Shown piece by piece: positions 47,705 through 56,804 of a stretch of 64,000 nt of DNA (position 1 is its first letter; each line of letters begins with the position of its first letter). The position numbers were made by a program, and so were the translations under genes. The notes under the pieces are model-generated. The model ran no database searches. It was not told the DNA's origin and saw only the letters and a program-made list of their open reading frames with translations. This DNA is from Acidobacteriota bacterium (GTDB lineage: Bacteria; Acidobacteriota; Terriglobia; Terriglobales; Acidobacteriaceae): positions 1 through 64,000 of the forward strand of contig JARLGJ010000063.1 in the NCBI GenBank assembly GCA_031296105.1, in the 5' to 3' direction.

Positions 47705-48598
47705 TTATTTTACGGTATCGGCACGTGTCGCCGCATCCCATCCTTCGGCGGAATGCTCCACAGGCAGAGCCAGCAGCCATAAGTTGCACTTGAACAGGAA
47801 TTCCGTGGGCTCGGCGCTTGCTTCGCCGGGCAGTATCTGCGCCAGTTCGGCATCCATCCACGCAGTGACGGACCCAGGCGTCTCTCGCCCCTGTTGAATG
47901 GCCACCAGGGTGTTGCTGCGGGTCAGCAGAAAATCGATGAACTCCCGCCGCCGGTACGGGACAAGATGCTCGAAGGAGCCGCGGCGCAGGATACGGAAGC
48001 CCGCTTCCAGGGCCACCGCCTCGGTCATATCCCTCATGCCGCGGCGCGGAATGGGAAAACGCCGGGCAAAGCGCGAGCGCATCCAGTGCTTTACCGCCAG
48101 AACCTGTTGCGCGTGGGCGGTGAAGTGATCGTTGTAAACCAACAACAACGCCCCAGGGGCCATTACTCGGCGGCATTCTGCATAGAACTGAGGCTGATCG
48201 AACCAGTGCAGAGCCGCGCCCACCGTAACCAGATCGAAGGAAGCAGAAGGAAACTCCAGATGCTCGGCGCTTCCCTGCTGGTACGCAATGCGCTCGTGCG
48301 GCACGGCGTGGGCCAACATTTCGGCAGCGGCATCCACCCCTGACACGCGCGCCGCAACCTCGGCCAGCGCCTCGGACGATTGCCCCGCGCCACACCCCAC
48401 GTCGAGCGCGCGGGCAAAGCTGCCGCGCCCGGAGGCCTCACAAAGCCAACGCACGGCCTGTGGATGATAGTAAGGGCGCACCTGCCGATAGCGCGCGGCC
48501 GCCGCCTCCGAGGCAAAACAGTTCCCGCCTGGCACAGCGGGATTACCGGGCGCGGCATTTCCGGAAGCGCAAGGCTTCGTACTGGGCACAAAGGGCAT
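47705..48598 (-). CDS. Class I SAM-dependent methyltransferase
   Basis: A 297-residue enzyme. SAM motif I is ALDVGCGAGQSSEAL, with the acidic residue after strand 2 in VSGVDAAAEML. Motif III-like segments are FDLVTVGAALHWFDQ and PGALLLVYND. This is the methyltransferase-11 type used on small molecules (ubiquinone/menaquinone, trans-aconitate and others). No substrate can be assigned and the neighbours give no pathway. Confidence 0.85.
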   Translation of the reverse strand: MPFVPSTKPCASGNAAPGNPAVPGGNCFASEAAAARYRQVRPYYHPQAVRWLCEASGRGSFARALDVGCGAGQSSEALAEVAARVSGVDAAAEMLAHAVPHERIAYQQGSAEHLEFPSASFDLVTVGAALHWFDQPQFYAECRRVMAPGALLLVYNDHFTAHAQQVLAVKHWMRSRFARRFPIPRRGMRDMTEAVALEAGFRILRRGSFEHLVPYRRREFIDFLLTRSNTLVAIQQGRETPGSVTAWMDAELAQILPGEASAEPTEFLFKCNLWLLALPVEHSAEGWDAATRADTVK

Positions 48599-48641
48599 TC
48601 CTAACTCATATCACAGCTGCCAACGGCGCACCGAGGGGAAG

Positions 48642-49118
48642 TTACCCGCGAACAGAGAGCGCGTCGTACTCGCGCTCAGCCGATGCCGGCAGCAGCACCA
48701 CCAAGGTGTAAATGCCAAGCGCGGTGCCGAAGGGAACATGCACCAGCGAGATGAAGCCCAGTATGATGGCCAAAATCCGCGCCCACGGCGCGCGCTGCAT
48801 CAAGCCCCATCCCGCAGCCAGCCCTAAAGCCGACTTCATGAGGAAGAGCACACTGATGGCACCCACCATTGGTGCCAGAAAGCCGTTGCGGAAAGGCATC
48901 ATAAGGTGCCCAACAAAAGCAGCGCCAACCGTGAGTCCGACCAGAGTGACGATCATATGCAACGCGGAGAAGGCAATCCACAGAATACCCAGAAGCTGAA
49001 GATTGCTGCTCACGCGCCCCGGCATCACCGAAGCTGCATCCGGCACCAGACGTTTGCCACAGCGGCTGCAAAACACTTGCGCGGGGTAAACCTCAATACC
49101 GCATCCATCACAGAACAT
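48642..49118 (-). CDS. Zinc-ribbon membrane protein
   Basis: A 158-residue protein: N-terminal zinc ribbon (MFCDGCG ... FCSRCGKRL) facing the cytoplasm, then four hydrophobic helices (~40-68, 78-97, 103-120, 122-143). This 'zinc-ribbon plus small membrane domain' layout is common in acidobacteria; function unknown. Confidence 0.7.
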   Translation of the reverse strand: MFCDGCGIEVYPAQVFCSRCGKRLVPDAASVMPGRVSSNLQLLGILWIAFSALHMIVTLVGLTVGAAFVGHLMMPFRNGFLAPMVGAISVLFLMKSALGLAAGWGLMQRAPWARILAIILGFISLVHVPFGTALGIYTLVVLLPASAEREYDALSVRG

Positions 49119-49429
49119 TCTGCCTCCTCCGGAGACGCACGCTCCAGCCCTGCATTCCAGTACGCAGATAAGCCGCGCCCGGTTCCAGTATTCCGGCCAT
49201 TTTACCCGGATTTTGCGCCATGAACCGGACGGGGAAGGTGCGGCATATCGCTCGACACTGGGGCATTTCTCGATTTCTCGTGCTTATGCTCAAGAAAGAC
49301 AACACCCAAAGTACCGGCGCAACTTATTGACGTAATGGAAGATATCTCATTATGTGCGAAGCTCGCGCACATTGGCCCTCAGTTTGCAATTCCATAGGTC
49401 TGAACTGCTTTTTGGGAGTATTCGCCGTT
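49119..49429. other. Intergenic region upstream of the MerR gene
   Basis: 311 bp between divergent genes. No ORF of interest. TTGACGTAATGG at ~49326 and a GGGAG ribosome site at 49414 mark the probable MerR promoter and start; no clear MerR-type 19/20-bp spacer dyad was seen. Confidence 0.35.
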
Positions 49430-49909
49430 ATGAGTGAATCCACAGTGCCGCTATCTACGCCGGCGGTTCTTGCGCTTGCCGAGCCGGGGCAAACCCACAG
49501 CAAGCGCATCAAGATCGGCGAGGTGGCACGCCATTTTAATATCTCCGTGGATCTGTTGCGCCTGTACGAGCGCGAGGGTCTGCTGATACCACTGAAATCC
49601 TCCAAGGGAACTCGCTACTTCACGGAGAGCGACTACCCGTGGATCGGCACGCTGCTGCACTTGGTGCGCGCAGAAGGACTGAACTTCGCCGGCATTCGCC
49701 GCCTGCTGGCGCTGATTCCCTGCTGGAGTCTGCAAGGCTGCGACGACACGCACAAAGCGCAGTGCCACCAGTTGCTGAGCGCCGTGCAGCCCTGCTGGAC
49801 CGATCATTCCTGCTGCACGCCGGAAGGCAATTGCTACGCCTGCGAGGTGTATCGCACGGCCAGCCAGTGTGAGAATCTGAAAGCCCTGGTCAGTATTAAA
49901 CCTGCATAA
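49430..49909 (+). CDS. MerR-family regulator with Cys-rich C-terminus
   Basis: A 159-residue regulator. Residues ~27-95 are the MerR winged HTH and dimerisation start (IKIGEVARHFNISVDLLRLYEREGLLIP ... TRYFTESDYPWI). The C-terminal ~55 residues contain nine Cys: PCWSLQGC, QC, PCW, CC, CYAC and QC. This spacing suggests binding of a metal or an Fe-S cluster, as in SoxR-like sensors, though it does not match the SoxR CxxCxCxxxxxC motif. No metal-resistance gene is adjacent. Start ATG 49430 chosen for GGGAG upstream and the start of good composition. Confidence 0.8.
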   Translation: MSESTVPLSTPAVLALAEPGQTHSKRIKIGEVARHFNISVDLLRLYEREGLLIPLKSSKGTRYFTESDYPWIGTLLHLVRAEGLNFAGIRRLLALIPCWSLQGCDDTHKAQCHQLLSAVQPCWTDHSCCTPEGNCYACEVYRTASQCENLKALVSIKPA

Positions 49910-49930
49910 TTCCTGTTTCTTCCGTAGAAG

Positions 49931-49960
49931 GGAAAGCCCGCGATACGTCGCGGGCTTTCC
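49931..49960. terminator. Bidirectional terminator between merR-like gene and phoU
   Basis: A 13-bp perfect stem GGAAAGCCCGCGA / TCGCGGGCTTTCC (49931-49943 with 49948-49960), loop TACG. Placed between convergent genes, it can serve both. Confidence 0.8.
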
Positions 49961-49978
49961 TGCTGCAAGCAATTCCTG

Positions 49979-50677
49979 CTACTGGCTGGCCGGACGGTCG
50001 CTGTCAGGTTCGGTAGCCACGCGTGAGTTGTGGCGCACGTCGGTGCCGTTCACCCAGAAGATGACATCCTCGGCGATATTGGTGGCGTGGTCGGCAATGC
50101 GCTCCAGACTGCGCGTGATGAGCAGCACGTCCATGTAGATACGTATGCGCTCGGGGTCCTTCTTCATCTGCGCCACCAGCGTGATGAACGCTTCGTCCTT
50201 CATGCGATCGACGATGGAATCCATCTGCAGAACCGCCTGGGCAACGTCGGACTTTGCCGAGAGGAAGCTCTCCAGGGCGCGGCGGACCATGGTGGAAACC
50301 GCGGTGGTCATGCGCGCGATATCCACCGGGATCACCAGCTCCTGCTCCTGCGCCACGTTCAGCGAACGCTGCGCGATGTTCACCGCCAGGTCGCCGACGC
50401 GCTCGAGGTCCGAGTTGATTTTGAGCACGGCCAGCACAAAGCGCAGGTCGGTGGCCATGGGTTGCTGCATGGCCAGCAGGTCCACACCCATTTCATCGAT
50501 GGCGCGCTGGCTCTCATTAATGAGCTTCTCGCGCTCAAAAACTTCCTGGGCAATGCGTCCATCGCGTTTGCGCAGAGACTCGGAGGCCAATTCGATCGCC
50601 GATTCCGCGAGGCCGCCCATTTCAAGCAGCCGTTCCTTAAGTTCGTCCAACCCTTGCTGAAAGCGAGTACGCATCAT
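49979..50677 (-). CDS. phoU: Phosphate-transport regulatory protein PhoU
   Basis: A 232-residue helical protein with two PhoU repeats, each with the E(K)xxDxxxD-type metal motif ([13 protein letters not shown] in the first, [16 protein letters not shown] in the second). It links PstSCAB to the PhoR kinase and represses the Pho regulon at high phosphate. Last gene of the pst operon; its ATG overlaps the pstB stop (ATGA). Confidence 0.94.
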   Translation of the reverse strand: MMRTRFQQGLDELKERLLEMGGLAESAIELASESLRKRDGRIAQEVFEREKLINESQRAIDEMGVDLLAMQQPMATDLRFVLAVLKINSDLERVGDLAVNIAQRSLNVAQEQELVIPVDIARMTTAVSTMVRRALESFLSAKSDVAQAVLQMDSIVDRMKDEAFITLVAQMKKDPERIRIYMDVLLITRSLERIADHATNIAEDVIFWVNGTDVRHNSRVATEPDSDRPASQ

Positions 50678-51435
50678 CCAAACCTGCCCGTAATGTAGTC
50701 TTCTGTCCGTTTGTCGGAGGGCGTGGTGAAGATCTTCTCCGTCTTATCGAACTCGATGAGCTTGCCCATAAGGAAGAAGCCCGTGTAGTCCGCCACGCGC
50801 GCGGCCTGTTGCATGTTGTGGGTGACGATCACCACCGTGTACTTGGTCTTGAGCTGGAAGATCAGCTCTTCGATCTTTCCGGTAGAGATCGGGTCCAGGG
50901 CGCTGGCCGGCTCGTCCATCAGCAGCAGTTCCGGCTGCACGGCCAGGGCGCGCGCAATGCAGAGGCGCTGCTGTTGTCCGCCGGATAGCGATGCGCCTGA
51001 CTTCTTCTTGAGAACGTCGCGAACCTCCTCCCAAAGAGCAGCCATGCGCAAAGAGCTTTCCACCGCAGCGTCCAGTTCGGCGCGCCGGGTAAAGCCGTTC
51101 AGCCGCAGCCCGGCGGCCACGTTGTCGTAGATCGACATGGTGGGAAACGGATTCGGCTTTTGGAAGACCATGCCGATCCGGCGGCGCACATCCACGGCGT
51201 CGGTGCCCGGCGCATAGATTTCCATTTCGCCGACCTTGACCGAACCGGTAAGGCGCGCATCGGGATTCGTCTCGTGCATGCGGTTCAGGCAGCGCACGTA
51301 TGTGGACTTGCCGCAACCCGAGGGGCCGATCACGGCAGTCACCGCGTTCGGCCCAATCTTCATATTGACTTCGTTCAGTACCTGCGCCTTACCAAACCAG
51401 GCATTCAGGTTGTTGACTTCAATTCCTACACCCAT
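50674..51435 (-). CDS. pstB: Phosphate ABC transporter ATP-binding protein PstB
   Basis: A 253-residue ATPase: Walker [29 protein letters not shown] (diagnostic of PstB), signature [15 protein letters not shown], Walker [14 protein letters not shown] and [10 protein letters not shown]. It powers high-affinity phosphate uptake with PstCA. AAGGAG lies 11 nt upstream of the ATG. Confidence 0.96.
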   Translation of the reverse strand: MGVGIEVNNLNAWFGKAQVLNEVNMKIGPNAVTAVIGPSGCGKSTYVRCLNRMHETNPDARLTGSVKVGEMEIYAPGTDAVDVRRRIGMVFQKPNPFPTMSIYDNVAAGLRLNGFTRRAELDAAVESSLRMAALWEEVRDVLKKKSGASLSGGQQQRLCIARALAVQPELLLMDEPASALDPISTGKIEELIFQLKTKYTVVIVTHNMQQAARVADYTGFFLMGKLIEFDKTEKIFTTPSDKRTEDYITGRFG

Positions 51436-51456
51436 TCCAGGTCGGCTCCTTGCCGG

Positions 51457-52320
51457 CTAAGCGTTGTTCGCCATGGTGCCGCGGCTGGTCACTACGCGCA
51501 CGGCAGACACGGCGATGACAATCAAGAGAATCAGGATCAGCGCGCCAGCCCAAGCCTGACGATGCCACTCGTCAAAGGGCGAAATAGCGTACGAAAAAAT
51601 CTGCAATGGCAGCGCGGCCGTCGGCTGATTCGGATTCAGGTTCCAGAACTGGTTGCCGAAGGCGGTAAACAAAAGCGGAGCGGTTTCACCGGCTACGCGG
51701 GCAAAGGCCAGCATGGCACCCGTGATGACGCCCTTGCTGGCGGTGCGCAGCGTAACTTGCAACGTGGTACGCCACTGCGGAATGCCCAGGCCCAACGCCG
51801 CTTCGCGGATTGTGTTGGGCACCATCAGCAGCATCTCTTCCGTGGTGCGGGCGATGGTGGGAATCATCATGATGCCCAGGGCCACGCCGCCACTGAAGGC
51901 CGAGAAGTGATGCTGCGGCAGCACCACCAGCGCATAGGCCGAGATGCCAACCACGATGGAAGGAACGCCATTCAACACGTCGGCCGTGAAGCGCACCAGC
52001 GTAACCAGGCGCCCGTGGCCAAACTCTGCCATGTAGATTCCGGCACCGATCCCCAAGGGCACGCCGAGGACGGAACCAAGACCGAGGATCATGAGTGAGC
52101 CGACGATGGCATTGGCCATGCCGCCTCCATCTTCACCCACGGGTTTGGGAAGGTGCATGAGAAACGCGAGATTCAGCGAGCCCACACCCTTCATCACCAG
52201 GTAGCCGAAGATGGCCACCAGCGGCGCCAGCACAACCACGGACGCCAGAATGGCGGAGCCGATAAAGGCCAGGTTGGACAATTTGCGGAACGAACTGACC
52301 GGACGATTGAGATTAGGCAT
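51457..52320 (-). CDS. pstA: Phosphate ABC transporter permease PstA
   Basis: A 287-residue permease with six hydrophobic helices and the EAA-type loop REAALGLGIPQWRTTLQVTLRTA. Its start overlaps the end of pstC by 8 nt. VVGISAYALVVLPQHHFSAFSGGVALGIMMIPTIARTTEEML is characteristic of PstA. Confidence 0.94.
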   Translation of the reverse strand: MPNLNRPVSSFRKLSNLAFIGSAILASVVVLAPLVAIFGYLVMKGVGSLNLAFLMHLPKPVGEDGGGMANAIVGSLMILGLGSVLGVPLGIGAGIYMAEFGHGRLVTLVRFTADVLNGVPSIVVGISAYALVVLPQHHFSAFSGGVALGIMMIPTIARTTEEMLLMVPNTIREAALGLGIPQWRTTLQVTLRTASKGVITGAMLAFARVAGETAPLLFTAFGNQFWNLNPNQPTAALPLQIFSYAISPFDEWHRQAWAGALILILLIVIAVSAVRVVTSRGTMANNA

Positions 52321-53368
52321 GGGCCTGACCTCCTCGTCCGCGAGTGATGGACCACACCAGCAACCGGGCGCAGGCGTTAACGATCACCGTGACGATGAGC
52401 AGCGCCAATCCAATTTCCACCAGTGCGCTGAGGTAAAGGTCGTCGCTGGCCTCGGAAAACTCATTGGCAATGACCGAGGCCATGGTGTACCCCGGCGCAA
52501 GCAGCGACTTGGAAATCTCCGGCCGGTTGCCGATCACCATGGTGACAGCCATCGTCTCGCCAATGGCGCGGCCCAGCCCCAAAATAATTCCGCCCATGAT
52601 TCCGGCGCGGGCGTTGCGCAGGACCGCCATGCGCACCATCTCCCAGCGCGTGGCGCCCAAGGCCAGCACGGCTTCGCGCTGGTTCTGCGGCACAGCCACC
52701 AGAACCTCGCGCGTGATGGAGGCGATGATGGGAACGATCATGATGGCCAGAATGACGGCGGCGGCCAACATGCCAATGCCATAAGCGGGACCGTCGAATA
52801 GGCCCGTCCAGCCGAGCGCCTTGGCCAGCCAAGGCTCCACGTAGGTGCGCAGGAGCGGGGCCAGTACGAAGATGCCCCACAGTCCGTAAATCACCGAGGG
52901 AATGGCAGCCAGCAGCTCAACAGTGAAGGAGATGATGCCGCGCAGACTGCGCGGGCAAAGTTCGGTGACGAAGACCGCTACACCCACCGCCAGCGGCACG
53001 GCCAACACCAGCGCCACAAACGAAGAAACCAGCGTGCCGTAAATAAATGGCAGGGCGCCAAAGTCACCCGAGACCGGATCCCAGGTATTGCCCACGAAAA
53101 AGTGCAGCCCAAACTTGGCGATGGTCAACTGCGAGCGCGACGCCAACTCATAAAAGAACAGCGCCATGATCGCCAGGATCGAGAGAGCGCAGATCAACAG
53201 TCCGTTGCGGAACAATACATCGAGCAGCTTGCTGATGCGGCTGCTGCGCAACTCAATATGCGGAACCTCGATGTGCTCGAAGGGCTTAACCCCGGCGGTC
53301 TGGCCGACCACCGGCGTATGAAAGCGCGGAATGGGAGGACGAACGTCTGATTCAGGTGCGGTACTCAC
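52313..53368 (-). CDS. pstC: Phosphate ABC transporter permease PstC
   Basis: A 351-residue permease with about six to seven hydrophobic helices; EAA loop REAVLALGATRWEMVRMAVLRNA and the following AIGETMAVTMVIGN are typical of PstC. The N-terminal ~60 residues are a hydrophilic extension. It starts with GTG 53368; GAGG is only a base or two upstream, so this start is not firm. Confidence 0.93.
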   Translation of the reverse strand: MSTAPESDVRPPIPRFHTPVVGQTAGVKPFEHIEVPHIELRSSRISKLLDVLFRNGLLICALSILAIMALFFYELASRSQLTIAKFGLHFFVGNTWDPVSGDFGALPFIYGTLVSSFVALVLAVPLAVGVAVFVTELCPRSLRGIISFTVELLAAIPSVIYGLWGIFVLAPLLRTYVEPWLAKALGWTGLFDGPAYGIGMLAAAVILAIMIVPIIASITREVLVAVPQNQREAVLALGATRWEMVRMAVLRNARAGIMGGIILGLGRAIGETMAVTMVIGNRPEISKSLLAPGYTMASVIANEFSEASDDLYLSALVEIGLALLIVTVIVNACARLLVWSITRGRGGQAHA

Positions 53369-53391
53369 ACCTCAAACGCTAGCAGGCGATT

Positions 53392-53409
53392 GTTACAGGA
53401 GTATGAAAC
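53392..53409 (-). promoter_or_regulatory. PHO-box-like direct repeat upstream of pstC
   Basis: Read on the minus strand, GTTTCAT-ACTC-CTGTAAC: two 7-mers separated by 4 bp, the spacing of a PhoB box (CTGTCAT-N4-CTGTCAT), with five of seven matches in each half. It ends 24 bp before the pstC start. A second CTGTAAC precedes pstS at 56790-56796. Confidence 0.4.
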
Positions 53410-53505
53410 GCCGGAAATGATTGAAAACTATCGGATGAGTAAGAAAAACGGGACGAATATTGCGATTCGCCCCGCAGTTAAGCTCCGGCAATGGCCGGAA
53501 AGGGT

Positions 53506-55398
53506 TTACGGGAAGATGTAGCGCATGCCAAGGTACACATCGTTGTCGATGCCCTTCGGCTGCTTCACGCCACTCATCTGCCAGAGCTGACGGTTGACGT
53601 ACTCGTACTGGCCGCCATAACGGAGGATGCCAGCAGCACCCTTGTACACGTCATACCAAGCCGCCAGCGTACCGTCGATGATGGCCTTGTTGCTGCCGCC
53701 AATGCCGTAGCCCAGCTTCTGCCAAGCGCCAACCGTCTGCGTGTAGGTAGTTGCGCTCGTCGCCACGGGGGCGCCGAGTGCCCGGTTATAGTAGAGCGAG
53801 CGGAAATAGTACTCGGTACCCGCATAGACATCGAGCTCGAAGCGGGGGGTCGGGTGAGTTTCCGCGCCCAGAATGGCGCTGGCACCCTTCACATCCTGCA
53901 GCGTGCCTACCGGCGAAGGCGCGCCTGCAAACGTGGACGTCGCGTAGATCGTCCCCGCCGGCAGAACCGTCGTCGTCGTTCCACCGCTCGTGTAAGTAAG
54001 AGCCGAGGCCAGGTAGCTGTAAGTATTGGCGCGAACCACGACGTCAGCCTGACCGGAATCCTGGTAGCGGCTGATGCCCTTGCCAAACAGACCCTGGAAG
54101 ATTACGTCAACCTTCTTCGGAACCACAGGGATGATGGCACCAGCGCCGAAGCCCGTGCCATCGGTGTAGTGCTTGGTCACGCCATAGCGGTCACGGAAGA
54201 AGCGCTGCACGGCCTTGACTTCATAGTGGCCGAGCTTGGGGTCGTCGTAGGCCAGCTTAACGGCGATGTCGGGCGCCACGTTGGTGGAGAAAGTGCTGGT
54301 GTAGGAGCAAGCCGCAGTGGTGCTGGCGGTGCTTACATCCGCGCAGGTGGTGGCAAACGACGAACCAAGATTGCCCGAGCCTGTGGTCAGGATACCGGCG
54401 ATACCGTTTTGGCTGGCGCCGATGTAGGTAAGACCGTTTTGGATCAGAGAAGGATCAATGGCCGAAAAGGCCACGGTGAACTTCTTGTCGAAGGACTTGG
54501 CCACGCGGATTTCAGCCTCACGGCCCCAATCCCAACCCACTACGTAGTTGGTATCCAGCGTGTTCGGAACCCACGGGGCATCCGCATCGGCGGCCTTGCG
54601 GTTCATGGTAACCAGGTTCCACATCTGACCGCCGGTGATGCTCCAACCATCCGTGGTCTTCACGCGTCCCCAAGCCTGGCGGACGCGGAAGGGCCATGCG
54701 GTCGTCTGGTTAGGGTTGGCGCTACCCACGCCATAGAAGTCACCTTCGACGTATCCGGTGAGCTTCAACTTGCCGGCATCGCCATCCAAACGCAGCTTGA
54801 GCTGCGAGGCGCGGGCGCTCATGGCAAACTCGCTCAGATTGCCGAAGCTCGTCGAGCCGCTCAGAGCGTTCTCCAGCGGGATCGCGTTGAACGACGTCGC
54901 CGGACCAGAGTTATTGGCACGCTCGCGATAGTATCCGGTGAGATCAAAGAAGCCGCCGGGAGTGATGCGTACGCCCTTGAACGCGATGCTGTTGGGATGC
55001 TCGAGGTCAGCCACTGACTTGGCAACCTTCGCGGTTGTGGCATCGTTCTTGGCCAAGTCGCCCTTCACATCGGAAAGGTCGGCCTGCACCTTCTGCACCT
55101 GGACGTTCGTGCTGTCGATGGCACTGGCCTTGGCATTGGCCGCATTGGCCGCTGCCTGTGCCGCGGAGAGATCCTGACGCGTCTGCTGCAACTCCTGCTG
55201 CGTCTGCTTCAACTGCTCCTGCAACTGCGCAGTCGCGGCCTGTTGCTGTTCAATGGCCTGTCTCAGGTCCTTGATTTGGTCGGCGCTAACTTCCGTCTTT
55301 GCCGGCTTAGCCTTTTTCTTTACTCCGCTGTCGGACGGAGCTGCAAAGCAAAGTCCGGAGAGCGCAATCACCGCTACCAGCTTCTGAAAGTTCCTCAT
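53506..55398 (-). CDS. Outer-membrane porin with N-terminal coiled coil (probable phosphate porin)
   Basis: A 630-residue protein: signal peptide (~1-20), then a Gln/Ala/Lys-rich coiled coil (~30-120, QLKQTQQELQQTRQDLSAAQ) and a long beta-barrel region with alternating aromatic/hydrophobic strands to the C-terminus, which ends in Phe-Pro (MRYIFP). The coiled coil may bind peptidoglycan or form trimer stalks. It sits between pstS and pstC on the same strand, so import of phosphate is the likely role, in the manner of OprP; the specificity is inferred from context. Start ATG 55398 chosen for GGAG upstream. Confidence 0.8.
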   Translation of the reverse strand: MRNFQKLVAVIALSGLCFAAPSDSGVKKKAKPAKTEVSADQIKDLRQAIEQQQAATAQLQEQLKQTQQELQQTRQDLSAAQAAANAANAKASAIDSTNVQVQKVQADLSDVKGDLAKNDATTAKVAKSVADLEHPNSIAFKGVRITPGGFFDLTGYYRERANNSGPATSFNAIPLENALSGSTSFGNLSEFAMSARASQLKLRLDGDAGKLKLTGYVEGDFYGVGSANPNQTTAWPFRVRQAWGRVKTTDGWSITGGQMWNLVTMNRKAADADAPWVPNTLDTNYVVGWDWGREAEIRVAKSFDKKFTVAFSAIDPSLIQNGLTYIGASQNGIAGILTTGSGNLGSSFATTCADVSTASTTAACSYTSTFSTNVAPDIAVKLAYDDPKLGHYEVKAVQRFFRDRYGVTKHYTDGTGFGAGAIIPVVPKKVDVIFQGLFGKGISRYQDSGQADVVVRANTYSYLASALTYTSGGTTTTVLPAGTIYATSTFAGAPSPVGTLQDVKGASAILGAETHPTPRFELDVYAGTEYYFRSLYYNRALGAPVATSATTYTQTVGAWQKLGYGIGGSNKAIIDGTLAAWYDVYKGAAGILRYGGQYEYVNRQLWQMSGVKQPKGIDNDVYLGMRYIFP

Positions 55399-55479
55399 GT
55401 CTCGTTGCTCCAGAATTTCACTTCTTGCCTGCGTCGAGTTGCGCGCGTGCAAGAACAGTTAGTGACACAATCTCGATCG

Positions 55480-55527
55480 CTGGGAAATTTCTATCCCAGG
55501 TAGTTTCTATTCAGCTTGTCTGAATAG
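55480..55527. repeat. Two adjacent inverted repeats upstream of the porin gene
   Basis: CTGGGA ... TCCCAG (55480-55499, related to the CCCAGGTT family) is followed by a perfect CTATTCAG-CTTGT-CTGAATAG hairpin (55507-55527). They lie about 80-130 bp upstream of the porin start, between it and the pstS terminator; an operator or mRNA leader structure is possible. Confidence 0.45.
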
Positions 55528-55650
55528 CGGGATGATTCTATGGCAATCGCCTGCGGGGAGGAAGAGAAAAGAGGGTGGTATTCCCGCATTTTTACGCATC
55601 CCCTCCGGGGTGCCGCGTGGAGAACTCCCTCAGCGCATCGCTTGTTTTTC

Positions 55651-55682
55651 AAAAAGAAAAGAGCGGAGCTTTCGCTCCGCTC
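55651..55682 (-). terminator. Rho-independent terminator of pstS
   Basis: A 9-bp stem GAGCGGAGC / GCTCCGCTC (55661-55669 with 55674-55682), loop of four; on the minus strand it is followed by TTTTCTTTTTG. Placed 22 nt after the pstS stop, it separates pstS from the porin unit. Confidence 0.82.
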
Positions 55683-55703
55683 TCCTTTGGACCTAACTTG
55701 CAG

Positions 55704-56711
55704 CTAGTGGATAGTATCGACCGTCGCCTTGACTTTCCTTACAACCTCTTTAGGCAGTGGTGCATAGCTCAGTGCCCCGGCTTGGTTTTGACCATTCTGG
55801 AGCATCCATTCTAGAAAATCATGCAGCACCCGGCCCTTGTTACCATCTCGAGACTGTTTGGGAATGAGCAGCCAGGTAAAACTTGAAATCGGATAGGCGT
55901 TCCTGCCTTCGGCATTGGTGATGGAAACACGGTAGTCGGCGGGCATGTTGGCGGCGGCGCCCGCTGCGGCGGCGGTCACCGTTTCCATGGTGGCTTTTAC
56001 GAAATTGCCAGCCTTGTTGCGCACCGAGCCGTAGCTGATGTTGTTCTGCACCGCATAAATCAGCTCGACGTAACCGATTGCTCCGTCCATTTGGCGAACC
56101 TGCCCGGCAACTCCTTCGTTGCCCTTGCCGCCGAGGCCGACCGGCCACTTGACGGCCGTGTTGGCACCCACACGGGACTTCCACTCGGGACTTACCTTGG
56201 AAAGGTAGTCGGTAAAGATGAACGACGTGCCGGAGCCATCCGAGCGGTGCACCACGATGATGGGAAGATTGGGGAAGCTAACACCGGGATTTACGCGGGA
56301 AATCTGCGGGTCGGCCCAGTTTGTGATGTGACCGAGAAAGATACCGGCCAGCAACTCCGGCGTGAACTTCAGCTCCTAGCGGACGCCGTGAATATTGTAA
56401 GCAGGAACCACGCCGCCAAGCACCGTGGGGATGTGCAGGATGGGACGCCCCGCCTGGGCAAGCTGCTCGTTAGTCATGGGGCCGTCTGAAGCGCCAAAAT
56501 CCACGGTGCCGGAGATGATCTGGCGTATGCCGGCCCCAGAACCGAGCGACTGATAGTTAATCTGCACGCCGCGATGCGAACCGCTGTATTCGGAAAACCA
56601 CTTCTGGTAGATAGGGGCCGGGAACGAGGCACCGGCGCCATTCAAGGATTGCGCCGAAGCAACGGCGCACAGGGCCATTGCACAGGCCAGTACTTTGAAG
56701 AAACGTGTCAC
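55704..56711 (-). pseudogene. pstS: Phosphate-binding protein PstS interrupted by an in-frame TAG
   Basis: One reading frame of 335 codons with a TAG at codon 112 (56376-56378). Upstream of it: signal peptide (residues ~1-20), LNGAGASFPAPIYQKWF, INYQSLGSGAGIRQI and VDFGASDGPMTNEQL, i.e. the first phosphate-binding lobe. Downstream, in the same frame: LKFTPELLAGIFLGHITNWADP, VVHRSDGSGTSFIFTDYLS and the rest to a normal end. Everything but one codon is intact, and total length is normal. The GTG start has a perfect AGGAGA site 6 nt upstream. Either a true nonsense mutation, a sequencing error, or suppression; if real, the periplasmic receptor is lost. Confidence 0.88.
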
Positions 56712-56804
56712 AGGTTTGTCTCCTTTTCTCTATGACCTGAGTATCTGGCCAGTAAGATTACGAGACGGTGAAAGGAATGTTAATTTCTGGTTACAGGATA
56801 ATGA

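Noticed and set aside
56376-56378. TAG in pstS as a pyrrolysine or recoded codon
   Set aside because: No pylTSBCD genes in the window, PstS is not a pyrrolysine protein, and TAG ends pstS itself and other genes here such as ctaD and the HicB-like gene.
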